Source: Ga0077527 sp964533495
Lineage (GTDB): Bacteria; Pseudomonadota; Gammaproteobacteria; Burkholderiales; SG8-41
DNA: 64,000 bases
Assembly (NCBI GenBank): GCA_964533495.1
Contig: CAZHJU010000012.1
Coordinates: 11,242 to 75,241 of the forward strand
Direction of reading: 5' to 3'
The notes beneath the pieces were generated by a model. That model did no database searches. It saw only the letters and a program-made list of their open reading frames with translations, and was not told where the DNA came from. Below are positions 24,914 through 33,721 of the stretch, piece after piece. How positions within the stretch are numbered: position 1 is the first letter of the stretch; every line of letters starts with the position of its first letter. Made by a program: the position numbers and the translations under genes.

Positions 24914-25831
24914 ATGGCCATCACCGTTTACCCCGTCGCGCCGGATTTCGCCGCCGAAATCGGCGACGTCGATCTGTCGAAACCGCTGCCGGCGGAGGAT
25001 TTCGAGGCGATCCGGCAGGCATTCTGGAAATACGCGGTGCTGGTGTTTCCGCAGCAGCAGCTCACCACCGACCAGCAGCTGGCGTTTTCCGAGCGTTTCG
25101 GCCCGGTCGAGAAGGAGCGCACGCTGGACCCGAAGGCGACGCCGACGCGTTACAGCGGCGCGTTTTCCGACATCTCCAATCTCGCCGCCAACGGCAGCAT
25201 CTGGGGCGAGGACAGCCGCCAGCGCATGTACAAGGCCGGCAACAAGCTGTGGCATACCGACAGCTCGTTCAAGCGCCTGCCCAGCCTGTGCTCGCTGCTG
25301 TATTCGGAGACCGTGGTGCCGATCGGCGGACACACCGAATTCGCCGACCAGCGCGCGGCGTACGACGCGCTGCCCGAGGCGATGAAGCGGAAGCTTGAGG
25401 GACTGGTCGCCGAGCACTGGATCGCAACTTCGCGCCGGCGCAGCGGTTTCCACGATTTCAACGAGGACGAGCAGAAGCGCCTGCCGCCGGTGCCGCAGAT
25501 GCTGGTGCGCACGATTCCGCAGAGCCGGCGCAGGTCGCTGTTCGTGGCCTCGCACGCCGGCCGCATCTGGGGCATGCCCGACGACGAGGGCCGCGCGCTG
25601 ATCGACGAGCTGCTCGCGCACGTCACGAAACGCCAGTTCGTCTACACCCACCGCTGGCGTCCGAACGAGCTGGTGATGTGGGACAACCGCTGCACGATGC
25701 ACCGCGGCACCGATTTCGACGACCTGCGCTGGGTGCGCGTGATGCGGCGGGTCACCGTCAGCGACGTCGCCAACACCTGCGAGCAGGCCGGCGTGCCGGC
25801 GCCGGCGCCGATGGAGCCGATGCCGGCCTGA
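24914..25831 (+). CDS. TauD/TfdA-family Fe(II)/2-oxoglutarate dioxygenase
   Basis: A 305-residue dioxygenase. Fe ligands are LWHTDSSF (H-x-D) and CTMHRGTDF (distal His); RVMRRVTV supplies the 2-oxoglutarate-binding Arg. The N-terminal IGDVDLSKPL and FWKYAVLVFPQQQL are typical of the TauD/TfdA branch, which hydroxylates taurine, 2,4-D or similar acids, releasing succinate and CO2. The start at 24914 has GGAGGAG upstream. It is convergent with a Bug receptor gene only 14 bases away, and the pair may serve one substrate. Confidence 0.88.
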   Translation: MAITVYPVAPDFAAEIGDVDLSKPLPAEDFEAIRQAFWKYAVLVFPQQQLTTDQQLAFSERFGPVEKERTLDPKATPTRYSGAFSDISNLAANGSIWGEDSRQRMYKAGNKLWHTDSSFKRLPSLCSLLYSETVVPIGGHTEFADQRAAYDALPEAMKRKLEGLVAEHWIATSRRRSGFHDFNEDEQKRLPPVPQMLVRTIPQSRRRSLFVASHAGRIWGMPDDEGRALIDELLAHVTKRQFVYTHRWRPNELVMWDNRCTMHRGTDFDDLRWVRVMRRVTVSDVANTCEQAGVPAPAPMEPMPA

Positions 25832-25845
25832 GTCCGCCTTCCGCC

Positions 25846-26841
25846 TTATTCGAGGCGGATGTTGGCCTCGCGCACGACCCGCGCCCAGCGCTCGATCTCG
25901 GCGCGGATGTTCGCGCCGAACTGATCGGGCGTGCCGCCCAGCGGCTCGATGCCTTCGGACGCGAAGCGCTTGCCGATGTCCGGCTGCTGCAGCACCCGGT
26001 TCAGTTCCGCGTTCAGCTTGGCGACGATCTCGCGCGGCGTTTTCGCCGGCGCCAGCGGGCCGAACCACGTCGTCGATTCGTAACCGGCCATGCCGGCCTC
26101 GGTGATGGTCGGCAGGTCCGGCATCATTTTCAGGCGCTTCGTCGAAGCCACCGCGATGCCGCGCATGCGGCCGGCCTGCACGTGCGGGTACAGCGGCGGC
26201 ACGCCGGTGATCGTCAGCGAAGTTTCCCCGGACACCAGCGAAACCGTCATCGGCCCGGTGCCGCGGTAGGCGATCGGCACCAGGTCGATTTTCGCCAGCA
26301 GCTTGAAATATTCGACGGCGAGATGCGATGCGCTGCCCACGCCCGAGGACGCGTAATTCACCTGGCCGGGCTGCGCCTTCGCGAGCGCGACCAGCTCCTT
26401 CACCGTCTTCACGGGCAGCGAGGGATGCGTGACCAGCATGTTCGGCACCATCGCGAATTCGATCACCGGGGCGAAATCGCGCACCGGATGGTAGGGCAGC
26501 TTCGGATACAGCGAGGGGCCGAAGCCGAAGGTGCCGACGTGCCCGAAGATCAGCGTGTAGCCGTCGGCCGGCGACTTGGCGACGTGATCGACGCCGATGG
26601 TGCCGCCGGCGCCCGGACGGTTGTCGACGACCATCTGCTGGTTCCAGGCCTCGCCCAGTTTCTGTGCGAGGATACGCGCGATGATGTCGGTGCTGCCGCC
26701 CGGCGCGAAAGGCACCACCAGGCGCATCGGCTTCGCCGGATATCCCGGCGCCGGATCGGTTTGCGCGAAAGCGGGGTGGCCCGCCGAAAGCAGTGCGCCG
26801 GCGGCCAGCATGCGGATGACGCGGGTCATGTCACGGGTCAT
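25846..26841 (-). CDS. Bug/TctC-family periplasmic solute receptor 3
   Basis: A 331-residue receptor. Signal peptide MTRDMTRVIRMLAAGALLSAGHPAFAQ; loops YPAKPMRLVVPFAPGGSTDIIAR and MVVDNRPGAGGTIG; then VPIAYRGTGPMTV. GAGGA lies before the ATG at 26841, which was chosen over upstream in-frame ATGs. It is convergent with the TauD-type dioxygenase gene. Confidence 0.92.
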   Translation of the reverse strand: MTRDMTRVIRMLAAGALLSAGHPAFAQTDPAPGYPAKPMRLVVPFAPGGSTDIIARILAQKLGEAWNQQMVVDNRPGAGGTIGVDHVAKSPADGYTLIFGHVGTFGFGPSLYPKLPYHPVRDFAPVIEFAMVPNMLVTHPSLPVKTVKELVALAKAQPGQVNYASSGVGSASHLAVEYFKLLAKIDLVPIAYRGTGPMTVSLVSGETSLTITGVPPLYPHVQAGRMRGIAVASTKRLKMMPDLPTITEAGMAGYESTTWFGPLAPAKTPREIVAKLNAELNRVLQQPDIGKRFASEGIEPLGGTPDQFGANIRAEIERWARVVREANIRLE

Positions 26842-26981
26842 GGAATGTCCTCGATGAAGTGCGGTGTGCGGAATGGCGCGGAACGGGAGGTTGCCGTCGT
26901 CCAGCCGCCGGATTATGGCGTCCCGCGGAGAACGCAGTCCAGCCGGAGTCCATGATCCTGATGCGGATCGCGCGGCGCGGG

Positions 26982-27009
26982 GCAAAAAAGAACCCCGCCG
27001 CGGCGGGGT
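26982..27009 (-). terminator. Rho-independent terminator after the OmpA-like gene
   Basis: On the minus strand a perfect stem ACCCCGCCG / CGGCGGGGT is followed by TCTTTTTT. It lies 25 bases after the stop of the OmpA-like lipoprotein gene. Confidence 0.85.
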
Positions 27010-27034
27010 AAACGCTCTTCCAGGGATGTCGTTT

Positions 27035-27535
27035 TCAGTCGGCGCAGAATTTGGTCACGGCCATCGGCTCGCGCGCATCCTTGCCTTCCCAGAACATCAG
27101 CTTCGAATCGAGCCCCTTGCCCGCGAGATAGGTCTGGACCGCCTTGGCGCGCTGCTCGTCGAGATTCGCATTGGACTCGGCCTCGAGGCGGTCGCTGTGT
27201 CCGGTGATGATGATCGAGCCGATGTTGACCGGGCGCGGATCCTTCTTGATGCCCTTCTGGATGACGCCGACGATCTTGTCGAGTTCGGCCTGCCCGCCGG
27301 CCTTGAGCACCGCGCCGTTATAGTCCCAGGCGCTGTCGCCCTGGGCCATCGCTTTCAGCATGACGTTGTCGCGTCCGGGTTTTGCGCCGGGTTTCGCGGG
27401 CGGCTTGACCTTGCTGCCGGTGACTTCGACCGCGACCCGGCGATTCGGCTGCAGGCAACTCACCAGTTCCGGACTCGCGGCGCAGCCTGCCAGCAGTGCC
27501 GCCAGTCCGGCGGCGCCCAAAGACATCATCCTCAT
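27035..27535 (-). CDS. OmpA-family lipoprotein
   Basis: A 166-residue protein with a lipoprotein signal (MRMMSLGAAGLAALLAGCAAS, lipobox LAGC) and a C-terminal OmpA-like peptidoglycan-binding domain (IGSIIITGHSDRLEAESNANLDEQRAKAVQTYLAGKGL). Probably anchored in the outer membrane and bound non-covalently to peptidoglycan. A very good GGAGGAAAA site 6 bases before the ATG at 27535 sets the start. A strong terminator follows. It is a single-gene transcript. Confidence 0.85.
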   Translation of the reverse strand: MRMMSLGAAGLAALLAGCAASPELVSCLQPNRRVAVEVTGSKVKPPAKPGAKPGRDNVMLKAMAQGDSAWDYNGAVLKAGGQAELDKIVGVIQKGIKKDPRPVNIGSIIITGHSDRLEAESNANLDEQRAKAVQTYLAGKGLDSKLMFWEGKDAREPMAVTKFCAD

Positions 27536-27787
27536 CGTATTTTCCTCCGTTGGATTTGTTCGAATGTGCCGGTTCGGCATGCGCCTCCCCGTCCCCGGAA
27601 GATTCTAGGGCGCGTTGCGGAGTGAGCGCAATTAAAAACAACAAAGGTTTATTTTTTTATTCCAGAAAATGGAATCGAAGGCACTTTGGCGCGGATTTAT
27701 CCCTTCGGAGAGGGGGTTTTTCGGGGTTCCGGGGCTCCGCAGGGGCCGGAGGCTCCACACGCGCCGTCCGGACCGCCGTGCCGCCGC

Positions 27788-29044
27788 TCAGCGCAGGCGG
27801 TAGAGGTCGGGGCCGCGCGCGTCCATCAGCATGCCGCGGCCGACCTCGGCAATCGAGTTGGCGCCGAGCATGGCCATGTCGCGGTCGATTTCGTCGTGCA
27901 GCAGCTTGATCGCGTGACGGACGCCGGTTTCGCCGGCGACCGCGGCGGCGTAGAGCATGGGCCGGCCGACGAACACGAACTTCGCCCCCAGCGCCAGCGC
28001 CTTCAGGACATCGGTGCCGCGGCGGATGCCGCTGTCCATCATCACCGTCATGCCGCCCGCCGCCTCGACGATGCCGGGCAGCACGCGCAGCGGCGAAGTC
28101 GCCGAGTCGAGCTGGCGGCCGCCGTGGTTGGAGACGATGATGCCGTCGGCGCCCTGTTCGCGCGCGATCGCGGCGTCTTCCTTCGTCAGGATGCCCTTGA
28201 TCACCAGCCTGCCTTTCCACAGCCGGCGCATCAGCGCGAAATGCTGCCAGTTCAGGTGGTCGCGGTTGGCGCGCTCGCGCACCGCGGTGCGTGACACCAG
28301 CGGCGTGCGTTTGCCCATGTTCTCGAAGTGCGGCATGCCATGGGCGAAGTACGTGCGCAGCGCCGTGCCGACCAGCCAGCGCGGCCGCGCGAGGCACTGC
28401 AGCGCGAGGCGCAGGCCCGGCCGCAGCGGCGCGTTGTAGCCGTTGCGCACGTTGTTCTCGCGGTTGGCGCCGACGGGGATGTCCACGGTCAGCACCAGGG
28501 TGTCGTAGCCCGCTTTCGCTACGCGCTCGACCAGTTCGGTGATCGCCTGCTCCTCGCCCGGCAGGTAGGCCTGGAACCAGGTGTGCCGCGGCGAGGCTTC
28601 GCGCACCTTCTCCAGCGCGGTCAGCGAGGCGCCGCTGAGGATCATCGGCACGTTGCGCGCCGCGGCGGCGCGCGCCAGCGCGAGATCCCCCTCGAAAGCC
28701 GCGAGCGAGGTGCCGCCCATCGGCGCGATGCCGAAGGGCGAATCGTAGCTGCGGCCGAACAGCTCGGTTTTCTGGGACCGTTGCGACACGTTGACCAGCA
28801 TCCGCGGCAGCAGCGCGAGGTCGTCGAAGGCGGAGCGGTTCCAGTTCAGCGTGACGTTGCGCTCCACCCCGCCCGAGACGTAGCCGTAGATCGGCCGCGG
28901 GATGTAGCGCCGCGCCGGCGCCTCGAAATCCTCCAGCGCCAGCATCAGTCGCAGCGCCGGCGGCGCCGCGGCGCTGGTCAGCTGCGGCGTGGCGCGGTCG
29001 GCGGAGGACAGGGGTTTGTCGGTGGAGGAGGCGGTGTCAGGCAT
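27788..29044 (-). CDS. FMN-dependent alpha-hydroxy acid oxidase/dehydrogenase
   Basis: A 418-residue TIM-barrel flavoenzyme of the lactate/glycolate/mandelate oxidase family. Key features are YGYVSGGVERNVTLNWNRSAFDD near the N-terminus, PFGIAPMGGTSLA, the catalytic base in IIVSNHGGRQLDSA (H-G-G-R), and DSGIRRGTDVLKALALGAKFVFVGRPML for FMN phosphate. It oxidises an L-2-hydroxy acid to a 2-oxo acid, passing electrons to quinone or oxygen. The N-terminal 35 residues are a Ser/Ala-rich extension. It is a solitary gene; 250 bases of intergenic DNA before the OmpA-like gene contain an AT-rich patch without clear function. Confidence 0.88.
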   Translation of the reverse strand: MPDTASSTDKPLSSADRATPQLTSAAAPPALRLMLALEDFEAPARRYIPRPIYGYVSGGVERNVTLNWNRSAFDDLALLPRMLVNVSQRSQKTELFGRSYDSPFGIAPMGGTSLAAFEGDLALARAAAARNVPMILSGASLTALEKVREASPRHTWFQAYLPGEEQAITELVERVAKAGYDTLVLTVDIPVGANRENNVRNGYNAPLRPGLRLALQCLARPRWLVGTALRTYFAHGMPHFENMGKRTPLVSRTAVRERANRDHLNWQHFALMRRLWKGRLVIKGILTKEDAAIAREQGADGIIVSNHGGRQLDSATSPLRVLPGIVEAAGGMTVMMDSGIRRGTDVLKALALGAKFVFVGRPMLYAAAVAGETGVRHAIKLLHDEIDRDMAMLGANSIAEVGRGMLMDARGPDLYRLR

Positions 29045-29116
29045 GGCATTTCCATTTCCCGTTGGTCACATGGCAAGCGGCCGAGCCTAAGGAATGGGCT
29101 TCACCAAGTCAATTTT

Positions 29117-29146
29117 GGCGCATGGCGCATGGCGCATGGCGCATGG
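29117..29146. repeat. Tandem heptamer repeat GGCGCAT x4
   Basis: Four perfect head-to-tail copies of GGCGCAT (29117-29144) plus GG, between the hydroxy acid oxidase gene and the acetyltransferase gene. A seven-base unit is not a multiple of three and could vary in number by slippage. Confidence 0.8.
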
Positions 29147-29222
29147 ATTTTTGCGGGATACGGGTTTCGCGCGCCTGGTGTAGTCTTTCGCCGGTGCCGC
29201 CGGGCGGCCTGCCGGAGCGAAG

Positions 29223-29744
29223 ATGGACATCGACATCAGGGTTCGACCCGCCGAAACGGCGGACATGGCGCGCGTGCAGGCGATTTATGCCCGCCACGTG
29301 CTGCACGGCACGGCTTCGTTTGAGGAGATTCCGCCCGATCTGGCCGAAATGCAGCGCCGCCGCGATGCGGTGCTGGCGGCGGGCCTGCCTTACCTCGTTG
29401 CCGAGCGGGACGGCGCGGTGATCGGTTATGCCTATGCCGGGCGCTATCGCCCGCGCAGCGCCTATCGCCATACCGCGGAGGATTCGGTCTATCTCGACCC
29501 GGCGGCGGTCGGGCTCGGTGCCGGACGCGCGCTGCTGTCGGCGGTGATCGAAGGGTCGGCCGCCGCCGGTTACCGCGAGCTGGTGGCGATCATCGGCGAC
29601 AGCGGCAACGGCGCCTCGGTCGGCCTGCATCGCCGGCTCGGTTTCCGCGAGGTCGGCATCCTGCGCAATGTCGGACTCAAGTTCGGACGCTGGCTGGACA
29701 CAGTGATCATGCAGCACACCATCGCCGGCGACGGCGCGGCCTGA
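29223..29744 (+). CDS. GNAT acetyltransferase, phosphinothricin/methionine sulfone N-acetyltransferase type
   Basis: A 173-residue GNAT enzyme. The acetyl-CoA loop is VGLGAGRALLSAVIE. The C-terminal HRRLGFREVGILRNVGLKFGRWLDTVIMQ and N-terminal IYARHVLHGTASFEEIPP are typical of the PAT/MnaT subfamily that acetylates phosphinothricin, methionine sulfone or sulfoximine. It is followed 12 bases later by a small membrane protein gene, probably co-transcribed. Confidence 0.85.
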   Translation: MDIDIRVRPAETADMARVQAIYARHVLHGTASFEEIPPDLAEMQRRRDAVLAAGLPYLVAERDGAVIGYAYAGRYRPRSAYRHTAEDSVYLDPAAVGLGAGRALLSAVIEGSAAAGYRELVAIIGDSGNGASVGLHRRLGFREVGILRNVGLKFGRWLDTVIMQHTIAGDGAA

Positions 29745-29756
29745 CGGAGGGCGCTC

Positions 29757-30278
29757 ATGGTCCAATCATTCACCGCCGCGCAGCGCGCCGCCATCCTCGC
29801 CGAGTGGCGGCGTATCGCCGGAGAACCGCCACCGCGCGATCCGCGGCCCTGGGGCTGTCTGTCGATGATCGCCGGCATCGTGCTGTTTTTCGCCCTGCCG
29901 CGGCTGGGTTTCAGTCTGCCGCAGCCGTGGGGCACGGTGCTGCTGGCGGCGATCGGACTGCTGGTCGCGGCCGGTGTTTTCGTCGGCGTGTTCATGGGCA
30001 GCGGCCGTCACGGCCGGGCCGCGGTGCGCGCCGAGGCCGCGCTGGAAGCCCTGGCCGGCGGCGGGGCGGCCGATGAAACGGCGCGCATGCGCCATGCGGT
30101 GGCGCTGATTGCCCATGCCGCCGTCAGCGACGGGCCGACGCTGTCGCATACCCTGGACCTCGCGCAGGCGAAGCAGCGCCTCGGCGCCAACTTGGATTAT
30201 GTCATTGCGGTGGAGGAGGTGCTGGCGCAAGAGCAGGAGCCCGGCGCGCTGCGGGCATTCTCCGGCCCCGGCGCCTGA
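29757..30278 (+). CDS. Two-helix membrane protein of unknown function
   Basis: A 173-residue hypothetical protein. A cytoplasmic N-terminus (about 32 residues) is followed by two membrane helices (about 36-52 and 60-80), then an Ala-rich helical C-terminal domain (ARMRHAVALIAHAAVSDGPTLSHTLDLAQAKQRLG). GGAGGG precedes the ATG. It follows the acetyltransferase gene closely. No family was recognised. Confidence 0.6.
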   Translation: MVQSFTAAQRAAILAEWRRIAGEPPPRDPRPWGCLSMIAGIVLFFALPRLGFSLPQPWGTVLLAAIGLLVAAGVFVGVFMGSGRHGRAAVRAEAALEALAGGGAADETARMRHAVALIAHAAVSDGPTLSHTLDLAQAKQRLGANLDYVIAVEEVLAQEQEPGALRAFSGPGA

Positions 30279-30294
30279 GCGCCGCCGGGAGGGA

Positions 30295-30561
30295 TCAGCG
30301 TTTTTCCGCGGCGACCCGCCCCTGCGCGTTGACGTACACCCGGTAGCGGCTGCCGTTGCTGCAGGTGGCGAGGTGGTCGTTGCTGCCCTGGGTCGTCACG
30401 GCGACGACCTGGCCGCAGGGCAGGCCCAGCAGGGAGATCGTCGCCGTCAGGTCCTTGGCCAGCGGACTGCTGCCGTCCGCGGCGGAGGCCGGTGCCGCCG
30501 TCACCAGCAGCGCCGCGGCAAGCAGGCCCGAACCGAAAGTCAGTCTGTTCATCTTGATCAT
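30295..30561 (-). CDS. Small secreted hypothetical protein
   Basis: An 88-residue protein with a clear signal peptide (MIKMNRLTFGSGLLAAALLVTAAPASAA) and a mature part of about 60 residues containing two cysteines (LGLPCGQ and ATCSNG) that could form a disulfide. The start at 30561 was chosen because GGCGGA lies just before; an ATG at 30573 directly abuts the upstream stop and lacks a site. Downstream of a lipoprotein gene on the same strand. Confidence 0.65.
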   Translation of the reverse strand: MIKMNRLTFGSGLLAAALLVTAAPASAADGSSPLAKDLTATISLLGLPCGQVVAVTTQGSNDHLATCSNGSRYRVYVNAQGRVAAEKR

Positions 30562-30573
30562 GGATTCCGCCAT

Positions 30574-31263
30574 TCAGAGTTTTGCGAACTTTACAGGATC
30601 TGTCAGCACCTGCCAGATGGCCTCGCGCGAGGCCATGATGGAACCCGCGAGGGCGGGATCGCCGTCCTTCAGCAGGCCGTGGACCTTGGCCAGCAACTGG
30701 TCGTAGGCCTGCCGCAGCTGGGCGAGCGTCGCGCCGTTGCCTTCATGATGCGCGCGCACGCGATTGACGAGGTCGTCGACCTGGTTCTTCAGCGCGATCT
30801 TGGTGAACAGGCCGATGGCGCTGGTGTCCTTCAGGCGCTGTTCCAGGGTGGCCAGCGCCATGGCTGGCACCGCTTCCTGCGGTGGCGGTGCCGCCGGTGC
30901 TTGTGCCGCCGTTTTCTGCTGTGGAGCGGGCGCCGCCGTTTTTGCCGGCGGTTTCGCGGCCGGTTTTTCTGCGGCGACGGGAGCGGGTTTGGCCGCCGGC
31001 GCCGTGGCGGGCGCGGCCGGTTTCTCGGGAGCGGGGGACAGCGCTGCCGGTGCCGGCGCCGGGACTGCGGGATCGGGCTCTGCGGCCGGAAGCGCGGCGG
31101 GGTCGGGTTCCGTTGCCGCCGCCGGTGATTGTTCGACGGCGACGGCCGCGGGCTGCGGCGCGGTTTCGGTCGACTGCGCGTCGCGGCTCATGGCGCAACC
31201 CGCCAGCTGAAGCAGCAGGACTCCGGAGATGAAAAGAGACGGGGACATCGGGGGCAGGGACAT
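30574..31263 (-). CDS. Lipoprotein with Pro/Ala-rich linker
   Basis: A 229-residue protein: lipoprotein signal MSLPPMSPSLFISGVLLLQLAGCAMS (lipobox LAGC), then about 100 residues of low-complexity Ala/Pro/Lys/Glu linker (a likely flexible tether across the periplasm), then a helical C-terminal domain of about 90 residues (LEQRLKDTSAIGLFTKIALKNQVDDLVNRV ... IWQVLTDPVKFAKL). The C-terminal domain has no family that I recognise. The stop abuts the small secreted protein gene, suggesting an operon. Confidence 0.65.
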   Translation of the reverse strand: MSLPPMSPSLFISGVLLLQLAGCAMSRDAQSTETAPQPAAVAVEQSPAAATEPDPAALPAAEPDPAVPAPAPAALSPAPEKPAAPATAPAAKPAPVAAEKPAAKPPAKTAAPAPQQKTAAQAPAAPPPQEAVPAMALATLEQRLKDTSAIGLFTKIALKNQVDDLVNRVRAHHEGNGATLAQLRQAYDQLLAKVHGLLKDGDPALAGSIMASREAIWQVLTDPVKFAKL

Positions 31264-31350
31264 CGGATGCTCGCGGGAAAATGCAAGGAGGATGACAGAA
31301 ACTTTGAACCCGCCGCAATGGCATGGTTCCCCGCTGCGGCCTCCAGTATC

Positions 31351-31614
31351 ATGCCTGCCTCGACCACAACCCTGCCGCAGAACGGAAAACCATTGGAAAC
31401 CCGCCAGTTCCGGCTCCGGGACGATCATGTCCGGCTGTGCGACCTGCTGAAACTTGCCGGCATCGTCGGCAGCGGCGGCGAGGGCAAGCACCTCGTGGCC
31501 GAAGGGGCGGTGACGGTCGACGGCCGGCCTGAAAGCCGCAAGACCGCGAAGATCCGCGCCGGCCAGGCGGTCGAATGCCGCGGTGTCAGGATCACCGTGC
31601 TCGCCGCCGCCTGA
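31351..31614 (+). CDS. S4-domain RNA-binding protein (YbcJ-like)
   Basis: An 87-residue protein with a minimal S4 fold: VRLCDLLKLAGIVGSGGEGKHLVAEGAVTVDGRPESRKTAKIRAGQAV. This is the YbcJ/RlbA-like small RNA-binding family. The exact start is uncertain: ATG at 31351 gives this length, while a TTG about 40 bases later with a GGAAAA site would give a protein starting directly before the S4 domain. It is followed 5 bases later by slyX. Confidence 0.75.
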   Translation: MPASTTTLPQNGKPLETRQFRLRDDHVRLCDLLKLAGIVGSGGEGKHLVAEGAVTVDGRPESRKTAKIRAGQAVECRGVRITVLAAA

Positions 31615-31619
31615 TCCCT

Positions 31620-31820
31620 ATGGAATCGCGCCTGTCGGAAATCGAAATCAAGCTGAGCTTCGGCGAAGACCTGCTGGAGGAGCTGAACCGCACCGTCGCG
31701 CGGCAGCAGCAGGAGATCGCCGAATTGCAGCAGCAGTTGCGCGACCTGCGCCTGCAGTTGCAGCGCAGCCTGCCTGCGGAACCCGGCGGTCCCGCGCATG
31801 AAATTCCGCCACACTACTGA
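31620..31820 (+). CDS. slyX: SlyX-family protein
   Basis: A 66-residue coiled-coil protein: MESRLSEIEIKLSFGEDLLEELN, then TVARQQQEIAELQQQLRDLRLQLQ, and a C-terminus ending HEIPPHY, the typical SlyX ending. Function is unknown in the family. It lies directly after the S4-domain gene and 12 bases before a serine hydrolase gene. Confidence 0.85.
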   Translation: MESRLSEIEIKLSFGEDLLEELNRTVARQQQEIAELQQQLRDLRLQLQRSLPAEPGGPAHEIPPHY

Positions 31821-31832
31821 AGAAGTGCCGCC

Positions 31833-33056
31833 ATGAACGAGCCCGGAATGCCCGCCCTGCCATTGCCGCGCGCCGAGCCGCGGTCGCTGGGTTTCGCGCC
31901 GGACCGCCTGCCGCGCATCGCCGCTGCGCTGAACGCCGAGATCGCCCGCGAAGCGCTTCCCGGCGCCGTGCTGATGATCGCGCGCGGCGGGCGTCTCGGC
32001 TACTGCGAAACCTTCGGCTGGCTGGATCCTGTCACGCGCACGGCGATGCCGGTCGACGCGATGTTCAGCATCGCCTCGATGACCAAGCCGCTGGTGGCCG
32101 CCGCCGCGCTGATGCTCTGCGAGGAAGGCCGCATGGCGGTCAACCAGCCGGTCGGCCACTATCTGCCGCGGCTGGCCGGCATGCGCGTCAATCCGCCGCG
32201 GTGCGACGGCGCGGCCGGCGCGCCCACCGAGGCCCTGCTGCGCGAAATGACCGTCGAGGACCTGATGCGCCATACCGCGGGCCTCAGCTACGGCCGCGGC
32301 GACAAGGCGCTCTACGCACGTTACCCCGTTTCGTCGGATGCCGCCTCGACGCGATGGACGGGTCCCGAATTCCTGGCGCAGCTCGCGGCCCTGCCCCTGC
32401 ACTACCAGCCCGGCTCGATGTGGGAATACAGCCTCGGCTTCGACGTGCTGGGCCTGGCCATCGAGGCCGTGACCGGCATGCCGCTGTCGCGGCACCTCGA
32501 AGAGCGGTTGTTCCGGCCGCTGCGCATGCAGGACACCGCCTTCACCGTGCCACCGGCCAAGGTGCCGCGTTATGCGAAGGCCCTGCCGCGCGATCCGCTG
32601 ACCGGCGCGCCGCAGACGCTGCGCGACGGCACCACGCCGCACCGCTTCGATTGCGGCGGCGGCTGCGCGGTGTCGACGGCTGCCGATTACCTGCGTTTCG
32701 CGCAGATGCTGCTGAACGGCGGCGAGCTCGACGGCGCGCGCGTGCTGTCGCGCAAGACCGTCGAATACATGACGACCGATCACCTCGGGCCGGAGGTCGA
32801 CCTGTCGAAACTCAACGACTATCCGAACATCCGCGGCTACGGTTTCGGCCTCGGCGTCGCCGTGCGGCGCAGCGCCGGCCGCGGCGGCATGCCGGGCAGC
32901 GCCGGCGAATTCCACTGGGCGGGTTCCACCGGCACCTATTTCTGGGTGGATCCGGCGGAGGAACTGGTGACGGTGTTCATGGCCCATGCGCCGGGCGCGA
33001 TCCGCTATTACCACCGCCAGTTGCTGCACGCGCTGGTCCTGCAGGCGCTCGACTGA
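31833..33056 (+). CDS. Serine hydrolase of the class C beta-lactamase family
   Basis: A 407-residue penicillin-binding-protein-like hydrolase. The nucleophile motif S-x-x-K is SMTKP (in FSIASMTKPLVAAA), the Tyr motif is WEYSLGFDV, and the third motif is FHWAGSTGTYFWVDP. No signal peptide is visible, so it is likely a cytoplasmic esterase or peptidase of the EstB/LovD type rather than a resistance enzyme. Length fits the esterase branch. Its start is 12 bases after slyX. Confidence 0.85.
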   Translation: MNEPGMPALPLPRAEPRSLGFAPDRLPRIAAALNAEIAREALPGAVLMIARGGRLGYCETFGWLDPVTRTAMPVDAMFSIASMTKPLVAAAALMLCEEGRMAVNQPVGHYLPRLAGMRVNPPRCDGAAGAPTEALLREMTVEDLMRHTAGLSYGRGDKALYARYPVSSDAASTRWTGPEFLAQLAALPLHYQPGSMWEYSLGFDVLGLAIEAVTGMPLSRHLEERLFRPLRMQDTAFTVPPAKVPRYAKALPRDPLTGAPQTLRDGTTPHRFDCGGGCAVSTAADYLRFAQMLLNGGELDGARVLSRKTVEYMTTDHLGPEVDLSKLNDYPNIRGYGFGLGVAVRRSAGRGGMPGSAGEFHWAGSTGTYFWVDPAEELVTVFMAHAPGAIRYYHRQLLHALVLQALD

Positions 33057-33258
33057 GCCTGCGGCGCCCGACCGGATTTCCCGCCCGAATGACCGGACCG
33101 GTCCGTTTCCCGGCGATCCGGGAACGGCGCGGTCCGGGGGTGTCTTGAGGACGGCCGGCAACGGCGGCGGAGGGGAAACGGCCGGCGGTTTGCCCCTGTT
33201 TCCCCCTAAGCCGTTGTTTTCTTTGAAGGATGATTCATAAAATGCGATAATCCCGGTC

Positions 33259-33603
33259 ATGAACGATTCACAGCCTCCACAGAATCCCCCCATATCCCCG
33301 CGGGCGCGCATGCAGGAATTGCTGGCCATACCGGACCGCAACCGCACCGACGCCGAGTGGGATGAACTCAACGAACTCGAGATCGCGCTCGCCTCGGGCA
33401 ACCGCCCGGGCGCGCCGGAGCCGCAGAGCCGTCCCCTGCACCAGCGGCAGAATGCCGGTGGCCGCGGCCAGTCCGGCGGCCGGCCGCAGCAAGGCCAGGG
33501 TCAGGGCCAGAACAAGAATCCCGGCGGTGGCGGCGGCAAGAAGTTCCACAAACGCCCGGGCAAACGCCGCGGCGGTGGCGGCGGCCAGCAACAGCCGCAG
33601 TAA
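33259..33603 (+). CDS. Small protein with disordered Gly/Gln/Lys-rich tail
   Basis: A 114-residue protein. The N-terminal 55 residues look folded (RARMQELLAIPDRNRTDAEWDELNELEIAL). The rest is low complexity: QGQGQGQNKN, GGGGGKKFHKRPGKRRGGGGG, ending QQQPQ. The tail is strongly basic, suggesting nucleic-acid contact or a condensate-forming region (inference). A good terminator follows its stop. No family that I recognise. Confidence 0.65.
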   Translation: MNDSQPPQNPPISPRARMQELLAIPDRNRTDAEWDELNELEIALASGNRPGAPEPQSRPLHQRQNAGGRGQSGGRPQQGQGQGQNKNPGGGGGKKFHKRPGKRRGGGGGQQQPQ

Positions 33604-33622
33604 GCCGCACTGAAGTCCGGCG

Positions 33623-33655
33623 AAGGCCGCGCGACATGCGCGGCCTTTTCATTTC
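33623..33655 (+). terminator. Rho-independent terminator
   Basis: Perfect 10-base stem AAGGCCGCGC / GCGCGGCCTT with a GACAT loop, followed by TTCATTT, 20 bases after the stop of the preceding Gly/Gln-rich protein gene. Confidence 0.85.
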
Positions 33656-33721
33656 CGCAGGGCGGGGCGAACCGATCGGGCTTGCCGCCGGGCTGCCGCG
33701 CAGGGCGCGGAGCCGCCGCCG

